From Brachycybe producta (Eukaryota; Arthropoda; Diplopoda; Playtdesmida; Andrognathidae): 64,000 nucleotides of DNA. Shown here piece by piece: positions 34,401 to 46,700 of this stretch. The stretch's first letter is position 1, and every line of letters starts with the position of its first letter. The stretch lies in NCBI GenBank assembly GCA_036925085.1, contig JAUPFP010000005.1, forward strand, positions 4,927,383 through 4,991,382. The letters run 5' to 3'. The notes under the pieces were generated by a model that saw only the letters and a program-made list of their open reading frames with translations, was not told the DNA's origin and ran no database searches. A program made the position numbers and the translations under genes.

Positions 34401-35428
34401 GAGGAGCCAAGAACTTTTTCGAGGCCAAGGTAAAACAAATACACAAAAAAGAGAGAAAAAATGGAAAGATGATTCTCAATTATATAATTGGTATTCGTGA
34501 GCATCCAATTACTAATTGGCGTCAATTATCCCTTTATGAATTTATAGCCCATGTGATTCTCAAGGACAAAAAAAATATAATAGAAATAAGATTATTTATT
34601 ATCGATAGACATCAAGATAAATATACGGAGGGAACTCAACCACTACAAGCCTTTTCTATGAAGCGTTTGATGCCCAAACTGAGTGTGGCCAATAGATGGC
34701 GCAAACAGTACTCAGAGCTTCAGTTACTATATGGTTATAGTCGTATATTAACTCTTACGCCTTGTAGTTACAGAGCGTACGAGCACCAATGTTGCCCCCC
34801 CCCCTCCCCTTCATAATAGCTAGTGGTATCGTACGAGATTCCACCCCCCCCCCCCCCCCCCCCCCCTGTGTCGTCCTTCTCGGCAAGATGGCTTCCTTCT
34901 AGCTTCAAAAAGCAGACGATTCTTCACTCGTCTTGATATACATGGTTGTATTTGCCGCTTGGTGGCGCTCGATTGCAGAATACGTTTCTAGCTGATAACA
35001 ACGATTGAAAACGGCAGCAGCGACTAAAATATGAAAAAAATGGGCGCGTTGTTCAAATGAATTCAGAATTTCTGATAAGAATTTGTCAAACGTTTTTAGA
35101 AGCAAAAAAAAATATCTTAATATTATGAAGATGTGAATTACTTGGCACTAATCTACTGTATACTTACGGTATAAGTAATACGAATGATACCATTCCATTT
35201 AGTTCACTATTGAGCTACGTCCTCTGGTGTCTATCGTTTGAAGTACTTGTTTTATTTGTTTTTGTTTGGTTTTTAATAAAGATTGAGGAATTAAGCCGTG
35301 GCAAGAAATTCGAGGATGAAATCAAAGAGGAACAAGAGAAAAAGAAACAGGAACATGAAGATCAAAAACAGAGAAAACAGATGTTCAAGGAAAAGGCGGC
35401 GCTTTTTGAACAACCGGCTATTTATTAG
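25461..35428 (+). CDS. EFHD2: Swiprosin/EFHD EF-hand protein, complete, 4 exons, 198 aa
   Basis: Calcium- and actin-binding swiprosin family; vertebrates have EFHD1 (mitochondrial) and EFHD2 (cytoskeletal), and invertebrates usually have one ancestor-like gene, so the symbol is approximate. Exons: 25461-25627, 33756-33903, 34295-34429, 35282-35428; total 597 nt. The N-terminus ELTAKLQRR matches the conserved SAKLLRR segment and lacks the long low-complexity N-terminus of human EFHD2. VFNPYTEFPEFSRKEIKD is a family hallmark. EF-hand 1 loop is residues 58-69 (DIGNDGYLDIKE), EF-hand 2 loop 94-105 (DEDKDNLINFRE); both keep acidic ligands. The C-terminal 45 residues are a Lys/Glu/Gln-rich coiled coil. 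Intron 1 is 8.1 kb and packed with repeats. AATAAA lies at 35664-35669. Confidence 0.96.
26573..28075 (+). repeat. Three copies of a roughly 300-bp repeat in EFHD intron 1
   Basis: Copies at about 26573-26865, 26870-27166 and 27775-28075 share the order: TGCATTTAAATAT near the start, TGTTCTAC, AATTCAATTTATTCAGTT, then CTGGATTCCGTATAATTCAC and a closing AATTCATTTAACTC. Ends are short inverted repeats (GTTAAATGCATTTAAAT versus the complement of TTGAATTCATTTAACT). The first copy is the most diverged. A fourth, reversed and nested copy lies at 10.3 kb. Confidence 0.8.
29690..29915 (-). repeat. Reversed partial copy of the hAT-element interior
   Basis: Read in reverse this matches 2330-2530 over about 200 bp, with shared stretches such as AATTCGCGATTTTGAAAT, GCATATATTTAAG and CTATGGGCTCAATA. 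No clear element ends were found around it. Confidence 0.75.
31406..31716. repeat. Palindromic transposon family B, copy 1 (EFHD intron 1)
   Basis: Terminal inverted repeats run from GGGCTAGAATTTTTAATTAC at the left to the complement of GAGCTCGGATTTTTACGCAA at the right. The interior (GGCCCAAGGGCCAATTGTGA, GCCTCTAACCAGCCT) matches copy 2 at 44810-45130. No coding frame. Confidence 0.75.
32093..32132. repeat. Perfect 17-bp inverted repeat with 6-nt loop
   Basis: CTTCATTTTTCACTTTT (32093-32109) is exactly complementary to 32116-32132 around the loop GAATAG, just after a 16-base C run (32060-32075). Confidence 0.8.
32829..32861 (+). repeat. ATG/GAT trinucleotide microsatellite
   Basis: About ten uninterrupted ATG units in EFHD intron 1. 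Confidence 0.9.
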
Positions 35429-35968
35429 TCGATTTTACGGACCAAGAAAATAAGAATTAGGATTTTTATTTGAAGACAAAACCAACTTTTAAGGAAAGAT
35501 ATTTCTTTTTTTTTTATTAATGAGACGCACTTTTTAATTTGATAATTTTGTAATAATATATTTGTACTTGTTTTTATATTTTTCTCAGCGATTGTAATAT
35601 TGAAAAAGACGCGTTTTAATATAAAAAAATACATGGGAAGTGTTACTACAACATTTTTATGTAAATAAATACTGTTTAATGTACATGTTATTTACCCTTG
35701 AATTGTTTCATTTTCCGCTCACTGAGTGGCGCCAATGTACGAGACAGTTTCGCCGCATCCGAAAATTAACCGCTGTAGGCAGCTTCCTGCTCTTGCCTGT
35801 AGGTAAATCCGCCCCCCGCAGTTGTATAAGTGAAGCAGTGCGCTAATTGGCTAGGTGGTTCTCTATTCTGTGCTACTGCTTTCCACAGGGTTAAGTGGAC
35901 CATAGGTCGTATTTGACCACTCGGTTAAACGGTTTTGTGAACCATTGAACTAAGTAAGACCAGGAGAC

Positions 35969-36189
35969 ACTAGCGTTAGCCCATTAGTATTAGCAGAGCG
36001 CATGCGTATTTCTATCTTATCGTTTTATATAGAAAAGTGATTGCAGAGTTGCGTTACCAGCGCCATCTATTGTTGACCAATGGAAACTGCCGATGAGACG
36101 TTCACTATAGGAAACATATAAAATCCTATATAAAACGATAAGATGGCAATACGCATGCGCTCTGCTAATACTAATAGGCTAACGCTAGT
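35969..36189. mobile_element. 221-bp palindromic MITE
   Basis: Long inverted ends: ACTAGCGTTAGCCCATTAGT at the left against the complement of AATAGGCTAACGCTAGT at the right, continuing through GCAGAGCGCATGCG and TCTTATCGTTTTATATAG for about 65 bp per arm. No coding capacity and no clear target-site duplication. Confidence 0.8.
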
Positions 36190-36783
36190 TCAGGAAGGAG
36201 ACAGGGGCGTAATTGGGTACCCGCAGGCCGCCCCCCCCCCCTCCGCGACTGCCGGGAGTTGGAAGAGGCGCTACGAAACTGCCAGGAGGCAGAATTGACC
36301 ACAAACTTCACAAAGCTAGAATTCCCGTCAATTTCACCGGTTTGTATCTAGTATAAACAATATAATATTATTGAGTAATAACACGTGTTATTCTCTCATG
36401 TGTGAAATGTTTATAAATAAAAAAAAGAAATTTTGAAATCCCGCCAATTTCTTCTATTTTAATGGTGAGTGGCGACAGCGCACTAGCACCACCTGTATAG
36501 CTATTTATTATTAGGTCTCTGAATATATAGAGGTAACTAAACTAAGAGCCTTTGGAGCTTTTTGTGCAAGAGCTGAGTATGGCAAATAGACGGCGCTAAC
36601 TCTACCCACAGTACAATTCAATATACATACAAAAACAACTGCTTTAAAAAGCAGACGATTATCTGCATTCATTTTATCTGCTACGACCAGGGAGGAAGGC
36701 AATCTTTTTTATAAATGGAGTTTCTGTATCTTTATAAATTCAAATTGTTCTCTATGCAGTAAGGGTGAACCTTACACACTACG

Positions 36784-37410
36784 GGTGAATCTTGTACGGT
36801 ACGGCAATCCGTTTTACTTTTTATCGGCGCTTTACTTGATTTCTAGAATTGTATTCTATTCTCGGTATCTAGCTGTACACAAAGAAAGAATAAAACGACT
36901 TGCCGTACATACGCACTGCTGCGATTATTAGTGAATCTCGTAAATGATTTTCTTACAGGTAATTAGGAAACGGGATGAACAAAAGTTGGTTCCGCCCTTT
37001 TTATGACAAACAGCAACTTCTAATTGGTTTATGTGGTTCGACGATGAAAAGGGCGGATCATGTGACGTCAGACTACATAACGAACCAATTAAAAGTTGCG
37101 TCCGTCATAAAAAAATCGGAGCCAACTTCTGTTTGTCCCGTTATCTAATTGCCTGTGATTTTCTTCTACGTCGTCCCCAACGATCGTTGGTCGTCCCTCT
37201 TGTTTAGGAAGGAATCTATTGTTATTTTTAAAGGGAGACGACTTAGAAGAAAATCATATACAAGATTCACAACACAGCGTATGTATTGCAAGCCGTTTTA
37301 CTTTTTATTCACATTTTAATAGATAAACAGAATAGAACTGAATTCTAAAAACCCAGTAAAAAGAGCAGATAAAAACTAAAACGACTTGCGATTCCGTACG
37401 AGATTCACAT
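36784..37410. repeat. Large palindromic element hosting a nested insertion
   Basis: Outer arms pair: GTGAATCTTGTACGGTACGG at the left with the complement of CGATTCCGTACGAGATTCAC at the right, and inner pieces around AAAACGACTTGCCGTACAT pair with ATGTATTGCAAGCCGTTTTA. The palindrome is interrupted by the 36955-37156 element. Confidence 0.7.
36955..37156. mobile_element. 202-bp MITE with 9-bp target-site duplication
   Basis: Ends are ACAGGTAATTAG and the complement of ACAGGCAATTAG, and the inverted similarity continues inward for about 90 bp. Flanks are GATTTTCTT on both sides (36946-36954 and 37157-37165). A 9-bp duplication suggests a Mutator-like source, but the family is not established. 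Confidence 0.85.
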
Positions 37411-37738
37411 CTTTGTATCGTCTCCTTTGATACATTTTTTTTTTCTGGGCACAAAATGAATCACGTGACTACATTAACCAATAGACTCATTAATTGAAAT
37501 GTGACAAAATCGTCAGTGTTGCCACCTATCGGTTACGATCGTTGTTTGTTCAATGTTATTTTATATTTGATGTAAAATGAAATTAGTCGCAGTTTGTCGT
37601 TGAGTGATTTTGGTTGTTCGGTTTTTCTTTCTTTTGTATTTCTCGTAAATTGTCTTTCTTTCGCTTTGGATTTCCAATCAGAGGGTTTTTCTTAAGTCTC
37701 TTCAGTTCGTGTATTTATGATTTTAACGCTTTGTTCGT

Positions 37739-40700
37739 ATGTCTCAACGTGATACAATTGTACATCTCCTCGCTGGCGGGTTCGTTTATTACTTTTATTT
37801 TTATTTTTATTGTTATCAACATCATTAATACTATTATCATTCATTCTATTTATCATCATCATCATTCTGTTCCTTCTACGTTGTTTTTTTATTCCTTTTT
37901 CGTAAATAAACCCGGACTTGGTAATTTGCATGTCACGTGGACACAGAGCGAGAGATAAAAGGAATAAAATGTGATCAATATATTACAATTTACGGTCCAT
38001 TGAACTTCCTTCTCTTTAAATAACGCGGAATGTGTGATTTTCATTCGTCACTTTCGAATCTCCCCCTCGCCAGCACCATCATCACCATCGTTCCAGTTGC
38101 GTTCCACACCATAACCATCAAGAGGAGGGGGTGGGGGATGTCCTACGTGACGACTTGAACGTAATCCCGATCGGGGTCTCTCGTCCAGCTCCCCCTCCCT
38201 CCCCTCTTACTTAGCCTGCGTTCCCTTGAGCATTAAGATTGACCTTAATTTTAAACTATGAGCAAGCGTGGTCGTTGGTCACGTACACCTTTCACAATGC
38301 AATAACTGATAGATATCTTTACTTTTGCCATTAATTAGTGCTGGTGGCACGGCCGGAGCCATCGTCACTTGCCCCTTGGAAGTGGTAAAAACTCGTCTTC
38401 AGTCTTCCGTCGCTACTTTCCACCACCAACAACATGTTTACGTGCCGAGTCTCGCGACGACGACGGCGCCCGAAACGAGGCTCCACATGAGCACGTGTTC
38501 GGCTTTCAGGACGTCAGCTCACGTGTACGCTCTCAATACAGAACCAGCTCCCGAAATCCAGCGACACAGCAGGTCTATAGGAATATGGAGGTGTATGAGG
38601 TATGTGTCCCTCCGTTGTTGTCAAATTCATTTGTGCTAATATTGCATTTATTGGAAGTTTTTCAAGCCCGGGGCTTACTCCTATAATCATAGTATTGAAA
38701 CAATTTAATCCGAAAAATACGCGTGTGAGTGAATGAAATGGGTGACCTAATATGGCGTCGTCACGTTTCACGGCAATCATGAGTCGCCATTATGGTACAT
38801 TTATGTAGTTTAATCCTGGTTTCAAGAATGCGACGTTATGTCCGTATTTCGTATGTTTTTTTTTTTGCCTGTTGATTACAGTTTCTACCATTTGCGTAGA
38901 ATGGTCTGGTTATTTATATTTTTCTTACAAATTACGATTCTCTCTGCATTTGGATTAGTGACGTCATGAGAGGGGATCTTTTCTGTAACGCGTGCAGTAT
39001 CACCGTAAGACATAATTCATAATAAGATGGAACAGTTGGTTTTCGAACTCCGATTATTTTGTCTTTCAGAAGCAAAATTAAGAGAAACTAGAAGGTTAGC
39101 TCAATCACATTATGACATATCGTCATGTTTTATATCTTTCAAAATAAACGTTTTATAGGTGCGTTTTGAAACACATAAAGTTTATTTTGAAAAAGGTATC
39201 AACATGAAAATGCACCCTTAAGTGAATGAGCTTCAAGTTTCGAATACATTTTCTAGCTTCTCTTAATTTTGTTCTTTTTTTCATATTGAAGATAGAATAA
39301 TCAAGAGTTCGAGAGTCGTTTACGCTCTTTAAAAATCACCTTAATCTCCGCAAGCGCAAACGTGTGCGTGCTAACGTTACATATGTGACGGCGCATTTTA
39401 TGAAACCTTATACTTTCACGTGTATTTCCTTTCTTGTTTTCAAATGAAGAAAACGGAAAAGTGGGGAAATTAGATGTAATTGGTACAAGTTCAAATAGAT
39501 TTGTTTCTTGCATTTGAAATCGAATTTAAATGGAAATAACGTTTAAAGAAGGAAGCCTTTGAAATGAAGGAGGCGATGTCGTTAACCGTAATGTTACGTA
39601 AGACGCCGAGTGACGTCATAATACGTGAGTGATGTCACAATGCTTTCGTGCTATTTGTCATTGAGACGCATTTTACACATTTACACACACACAAACTCAT
39701 AGTAACAATGGTGTAATTTTATCCGAACTGTTAAATTAAGTGACGTTTACAAGTGACCTATGAAGAAAGAGCCGACCCTTTTAATTATTTTGCAATTATT
39801 ATATTTTAATAGGTGTATTATTGAAACGGAAGGAGCCAGAGCGCTTTTCAAGGGACTCGGACCGAATTTGGTTGGAGTTGCACCTTCAAGGTGAGAATAA
39901 TAATTTGTGAACTAAAGATTTTTTTTTAGTCGTTCTTTGATCAGAGAGATGGAGCGAGAGAGAGAGAGACGAAGGGGAATACGGATTTCAAAATTAAACT
40001 ATCCTGACTCAGTTTCTGATTCAGAGTCAGAAATAGTTTTTACTTTTACAATCCAAAGTCCTTCTTCGTAAAAGAACATTAAAACTACGAAAGTTACGAA
40101 AACACTTGAGGAAAAAAGAGTTTCGCTCATCATGAATGAGTTCACGCTTTTTTCTAGAGAGTAAATTGGTTGGTCTAAAGTTCAGCACAGTTTGTTTTTT
40201 TGTTTCGTGCTGCTTTTAGTTTGATAGATAATAAAGTTCTCATAATGAATGATGATGATGATGGCACCACGATGTCCACTTTTAGCATTTTAATGATACT
40301 GTTGTGTTGTAGCACGTAAACGTTGGCTGATCCTCCTCTCATTTCACGTAGAAGCCATTCAGTGACAGAGAGAGAGGGAGGGAGACAGAGCGCCCCCCCA
40401 AGAGTTCTGAATGGCGTGTTCTGCGCTTCTACGTTGTAGTCGACAAATATTGAAGGTTATTCATTATTCAATGGGGGAAAGATCTCTAGAAAGAAAAAAA
40501 AAGAAAACAACTTAAAAATGGCAAAAGTCCAGAAGAAAAAGCGAAAGATCGTCACACACTGTGTGTGTTTCATGCATGATAACGTGCAGAAAGAGAACAT
40601 ACGCAGAAGCACAAATACATGAGGCTTGCTGCATACGTAAGGCACAGCATAGCTGGGTTAGGTTAGAGGCGCCCGAATGTTCTGTTCTGTTTGTCACCTC

Positions 40701-43700
40701 ATCTCTCTCTCTTTGTGAAATAAATTGAAACCTCTCACCCTCTTTCCCTTCTGAAAACCTTTCTTGATGGCGTGTTGATCCATCTAAAAATTACTAATCT
40801 AATATAGTCTCTTTGGCAATAGAACTAATCTGAATGTGTATTATAATTCATAACATACCAAGGAAGAGTGAGTGGGATGAAAAAAGGGTGCACTTGGGAA
40901 CTTCAACGTTTGTTGCGTTGATATTACTGGTGTGTGCATCATGCAGTGATAATGCAAGGTCAATATTTACGGCACGTGTACATAATGCTGTCACCCAAAA
41001 CGACTCTTCCATTTCTGGTTAGGTTTAGAAACTTGCTAATTGATTTGTTTATTGTGCGCAATGCATATGCGCAGTAGATACCGACCTAGCACTACTGCTG
41101 CATTACTTTTGATGTGTTAGTCAAATAGAACAGCAATAGTTAGCAGTGGATTAACTAAACCGTAAATGCACGTTAACCATTTTTGCGTAGTTAAATGGTA
41201 GATAGTCAAAGTTTAGAATGGATTTTAAACAAACTGTCTAGATTGTTCCGAACTCCGCCCAAAATATTGAATGTTTTAATATAATTTAATATTTTTTAAT
41301 TCCCATTACAAGTATGCACTAAAGTTTTAATCAACTTTATTGTATACTTGTAATGGGAAGATTTTCTCAGTCATGGATTTGTCTAATAAAAGTAGAAATT
41401 AAATTAAAAAATATTGAATTATATATTAAACCAATGGTTCCCAAGGGGTACCGTGAGTTTTGCTGGGTGTGACGCGATTTTTCCGGACAAAAAAATACGT
41501 GTAGTGTGCCAGAAAAACGCTTGGGGGAACCACAGTGCTGTAGAGCAATCTACATCCTGTACCTGTATAGCTAGCTCCTCCAAGACATTCCTAAAAAAAA
41601 AAAGAGCACCGTATTGTTGGCTACCTGTATAGTTACAGTACTTTTTTGTGGCTATTATTAGCTTTGGTTTTGCCCTGCGGGGGTTAGGAGGAGGGGAGGA
41701 GTTATAGCAGCAGATCATAATTTGAAAACACTTACTTGCAGGTAAGACAAGAAAAACAACAATTCAAGAACCCCTCTGAGTTGAGGGTTTGTTTGTCTAT
41801 GTGAGAGAGAGAGAGAGAGAGACTAAAAGACTAACCTTGTCTGTTTTAATTGATGTCTTTTTTTTCTGTTTTTCTCTCATTAATGCTGACAGAAGATAGA
41901 AACCGAAAACCGGTTTCTGGTCACAATGAAAGTTACCTTTTCATTAATTGAATTTGAGACTAGCTAGGCAACTACCAATACGATGGTTACAATTATAGCC
42001 GTTTATGTTTTACAGTTAAAAAAAACTTGTGCAGTGTGCATTGAAAAGGAGACAGTAAGTGTTAACAGAATGCGCACATACTATAAATGCATAATGCGAA
42101 TAGAGGAAGGACCTTCTGTGCCTCTCGTTTCGGTTGAGATATAATACCATTAGTTGATGGAACGATTTTAACTTTCGGCGAGCGAAGCTGGCACACTGGC
42201 TTGGAGGCTACGTGAAGAAACCCAGGAATATTTTCGTTTACAGTTAAACCTTGGATTGCGAGCGTAATTCGTTCCAGAAACGTGTTTGTAATCAAAGCAC
42301 TCGTATGTCAAAGCGAGCCACAGGTTCAGTTGGGATCACGTTATGCTCGGCAGACAAAGCGTATACGTACTACTTGTGGTTAAAGTTAAAATTTATTGAA
42401 AAATGTTGCTCAAACACTCGCAAGCAAACAACGGTTACTCACAATCGAAGGTTTTACTGTTTTACCTGCCTTTTGCCAGGATTCAGTGGGCGTATCTGAA
42501 TGTTCAAGTCATCTCAATTTTGGCTGTTAAAGAGGGAAATTCCTGCTTGGGACATTTATTAATTATGGCAGGTACTGGGATAAATTTCACCTTCGCTGGT
42601 GTTTCCTTATTCCTCATGGTCAGAACCAAAATCCAAGAAAACAGGCTTATACAGGGTGGGCCAAAAAAAGTGAGAACATCGCGTAAAAAGTAATATAATT
42701 ACATCAAAATTTGTTTAACTGTATCCATAATAGCTTAAATTGTTTACTCATTTACTTACTTACCTATTTAGCTATATATGATGTCTTTATTTCGACAATT
42801 TCCGGGCGCCATTTTTGGTTTTAATATGCCAATTGTTTACATCAGCAGGTTAAATTTTTTTTTACCAAGAATGACAAAAATTACCGCGGAAGACCGTATT
42901 CTGATTAAACATTTGCGAATTGAAAAACAGTGGGGTGCTAGGAGAGAATGACCAATGAGTTTTCAAACAAAGTCTGGAGCATAGCTAGTGTTAGTCGGGT
43001 TATCAATAAAATTGACAACGACGGTACAACAGAATGTAAACCCAGAAGTGGTAGACCAAAATCTGCCAGAACACAACAGAATATTGAGTGGGTGAGTGGG
43101 CTGATCTGCAGTCAAGATGATGATCCTCACAGTCACAAAAGTCCGCGGGAAATACAAACAAAATTACATGAAACAATATAATTGATTAAATTATATTTTT
43201 AAATAACTCGTATGCTACAAGATGTTCTCATTTTTTTCGGCCCATCCTGTATATGCCTACCTGAAATAGTCGGGCAGAAGAATTTGAAATGGGTGATTTT
43301 TTTTTTTTTTTTTTAGTCAACAAAAAAATTAGGGGAAACTTAAGAAATTTGTGTAATGCATCTGGTGAAACGATATTAATTGTTATACAACTTAAAATTT
43401 GTTCAAAATTTCTTTAACTTTTTTGCTGATTTGGTGTTTTTTAAAAAAAAACATATTAGAATTTTATGCTCGCTTCGCTCGATAAACGTGTGTTAAAATA
43501 TTCGCATGCTCATTTCAGGTGATGATGATTGCACGTAACAACGAAGCAATTAATGTATTAAAAGTTGTGCAAAACATTGCAGTTGATCAGGAAAATGAAC
43601 ATACATTGTACAATGAGTCGTTCCCCCGCCGCTAACTTGCCTTCTTAATTATGTAAATTTGATTCGTTTTCAGGTTTATTTTGAACGAAGTGAGTCGGCC

Positions 43701-46700
43701 GACTTTTCTATTTTAACAGCGAGTTCTATTTAAAAATAGTTTAAATTAGATTTTTATGGAAATGTTTAAAAAAAAGTCCGGTTTTTATGGAAAGAAGTTT
43801 TTGTGTGTGTGTGACTATTTTAACTTTTTCTTGAATTAAAATATTTATATAGAAACCCAATTCAGTTCTGTTGGAGATTATATTTACATAATTGCTGTTG
43901 ACAATTATAATTATTGGTTGTTGGATAGAATTTGAAGTTATTTTCAATTTGGCCGTGGTTCAATATGAATCGAATATTGATATTGAACGACAGCCAAGAA
44001 TGGAAAATAAAAAATTAACGAGCTGGGCACGCAAATGTTCAATACTGTTTACAGCTGGATTGAGTTGTTTTCACTTCGTTCGAAAACGACAAAATTAGAC
44101 CAACTGCGTTTTATGTGGCAGCAGGGAGGCAGTTTGAAAACTTGAGGTAGTTTATTCATAAATGATTGCTGTAGTGACCTTCAACACTGTTGTTGCAACT
44201 GTAGAGTCTGGAACCAGTGGTTCACAAACGTTTGTTGCTAACAAAAAAACTCAAGACACACACACACCAGTGTGGAAACCGAACCAGTGGTTTGTTGCGT
44301 ACGTGTAAATAGGAAAGTTTTATTTTGCATTTTTCCCATTAAAGTTTAGTTTTGTTGAAAATATTAAATTATATATTAACATACTCAACATAACTTCGAT
44401 AATGTCGTAGAACCGGGAACCACTTGTGTTGAGCGGACTACTGTTGTAACAACGATGGATATAGAATCGATTGTAACTGATAAATTGAACACTTTTGAGT
44501 TATGATGCATTGTGGGTTTAGTTATAGACTTTAATTGGCAGATAACAGTGATAAGTGGATTCCGTAAGTGCTGTTTTTTTTGGCAGCTGTCGTTTCCGCA
44601 ATGTTCATGTCACTACAATTGGTGGTGCATTTGGGGCCGGGGGGGGAATGCATTTAGTAGAAATATACTGGGCTTCCGACAATAAATAGCAGCACTTAAA
44701 GAATACACGCAGCCATTTAACAACATATTGGGGTTTCCATTTCTCAGCATGCATCTTAATCAATAATTAGAAAACACTCCTAGGAATTTCGTGTTTAAGT
44801 TAAACATTAAGGCTCAGATTTTTATGCAATATCTCAAGCAATTGTTTCTCAATTTGTGGCCCAAGTGCCAATTGTGAAAGTAGTAATCAATCATCATTAG
44901 AGCAGCTGCAATTATGGCTTTTTTTCTAATCAAAAAGGCTGGTTAGAGGCTAGATGTGTAGCTACTATCAGTTGTGAACTAGAAAGTTCCAGCCTCTAGC
45001 CAGTGTTTTTTTTTAAAACTAAAAACCATTATTGTTGGTTGATCTAAACGTGATTGTTACTTAGCAATTGGCACTTGTGTCGTAGATTCAGAAACATTTG
45101 CTTTTGATATTGCATAAAAATCCGAGCCCTATTAATCATGTTACTCGTCGTTATACACGAATGCGATTTGGAGAGTTGATTTCAAACAAAAACTGACTGT
45201 CGTTTTCAAACGCCTCCTAAACATCTGCTTTGTAAAGTGATATTTAGTAATGCAGTTTGCTCTCAAATGCACCCTTTTATGCATACTAGAAAGGTTCTCA
45301 AGACAAAAAAAAAATAGATGAAATAACACAACAAATATTTAAAAGGAATTGTGAAAGAAGTTTGTTTTGTTTTAATTGATGTCAATTAAGACGTTGAACT
45401 TGAGTTTCACTGAGATCCATGTTTTTAAATGAGGTCATTACTAAATTTATGCAAACGTTAACATTTCTCAAAACACTAAGAAAACTAGAAAACACTTGAA
45501 AAGCAGCGAGGGAGGGAGTGAAGTGACCTTCACTGTTTGTATTTCACTTGTTTACTTGTAATTTTTCCTCATCTCTAGTTTTGTTTTTTTCTTTCTTTCT
45601 AGAAATACATAAGTGACTTGTTTTGGTTTTTTTTTTTCTGTCCAATTTAGAGCTATCTACTTCTGCACGTATTCGAATGCCAAGGCCGCTTTCAACCAAA
45701 CTTTGACGCCAGATTCTCATCTCGTACACATGTGCTCGGCTGTCTGCGCAGGTTAGCAGCTTAGAATCTCTATAATATGCCTGCTTTAAAGTGTAAAGCG
45801 GTGGAGCAATAGGATTTTTTGAATGTTTTATGAGATGGAGAAACATTTATTATTCACAAAGTGAAAGGAAAGTTTAAAAAACAGATAATCGTTTGCGACT
45901 AAGGTAGTTTCGAAAGTGTAAACGCCTCTCTAACTTCGACTTGATTATTCTGTCTTTCAGGTGCAAAATGAAAAGAAAGTAGAAAATGTCTTAGAAACTA
46001 GAAGGGTAGCTCGATCAATTCAGAATATTGTCATTGTTCCTATTTTTCAAAATAAGCTTTTTATGTAATGACCCAACGAATGTTTTTTTTTTTTAAATTT
46101 TTGTCCATAATGGGTGAGTCCAGGCTAAACTGAACATTTCCAAAGAACATGTTCGTAGCTCTGTTGCTGTGGCTGGTGTGTCTAAACCTGAAGAGAACAT
46201 GTCCGCAACGTGTTCTCGTTTGGTAAGCTGATATATAATGGATGTTCAAGGGAAATGTTCGCCGAGTCGTCCAAACTACTCCTGGCCAGGACACGAACGT
46301 CCGTTGATATGACCGGCGAAAACCCGACAACTATTGGATCAGGGCCGAACGGAACAACTTACAAAATTTGTTACAGAGAAATGTTCGGAGAAAACCGTCC
46401 ATGCTGTTCGCGAACAGTTTTCGTTTAGTTCTATTCTAATCGGAGCCCACCTTAAAAAGTTTATTTGGAAAGATGCCACTCTTCTAGTTTCTAGAACACT
46501 CTAAAGCAACTCAAGTTTGCAACTCTTTAAAAGCGTTTGTATGAACTTCTGTGATCTGGACTGTGTTCTAATGTACTCAGTGCAGAGCTAGATATAGGCT
46601 TTATCAATAGTCCTGCACCGATGGACACACTGGTTGGCTGGTAACCAAGGAAATTATCTAGAAATAAGCTGCGGGGTGACGCTTGCAATATGGCGAGTCA

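Larger units (their letters stand above)
35429..37738. other. EFHD to SLC25A36 intergenic region, mostly palindromic elements
   Basis: After the EFHD 3' UTR (AATAAA at 35664-35669) the stretch holds a palindromic element (35969-36189), a C run (36231-36241) and a large palindrome (about 36784-37410) with a 202-bp element nested in it. The SLC25A36 promoter must lie in the last few hundred bases before 37739, but I see no distinct motif. Confidence 0.6.

Noticed and set aside
46210..46428. 72-residue frame between the halves of a foldback element
   Set aside because: It lies in a palindromic insert with repeated ATGTTCG motifs, so the frame is most likely incidental.
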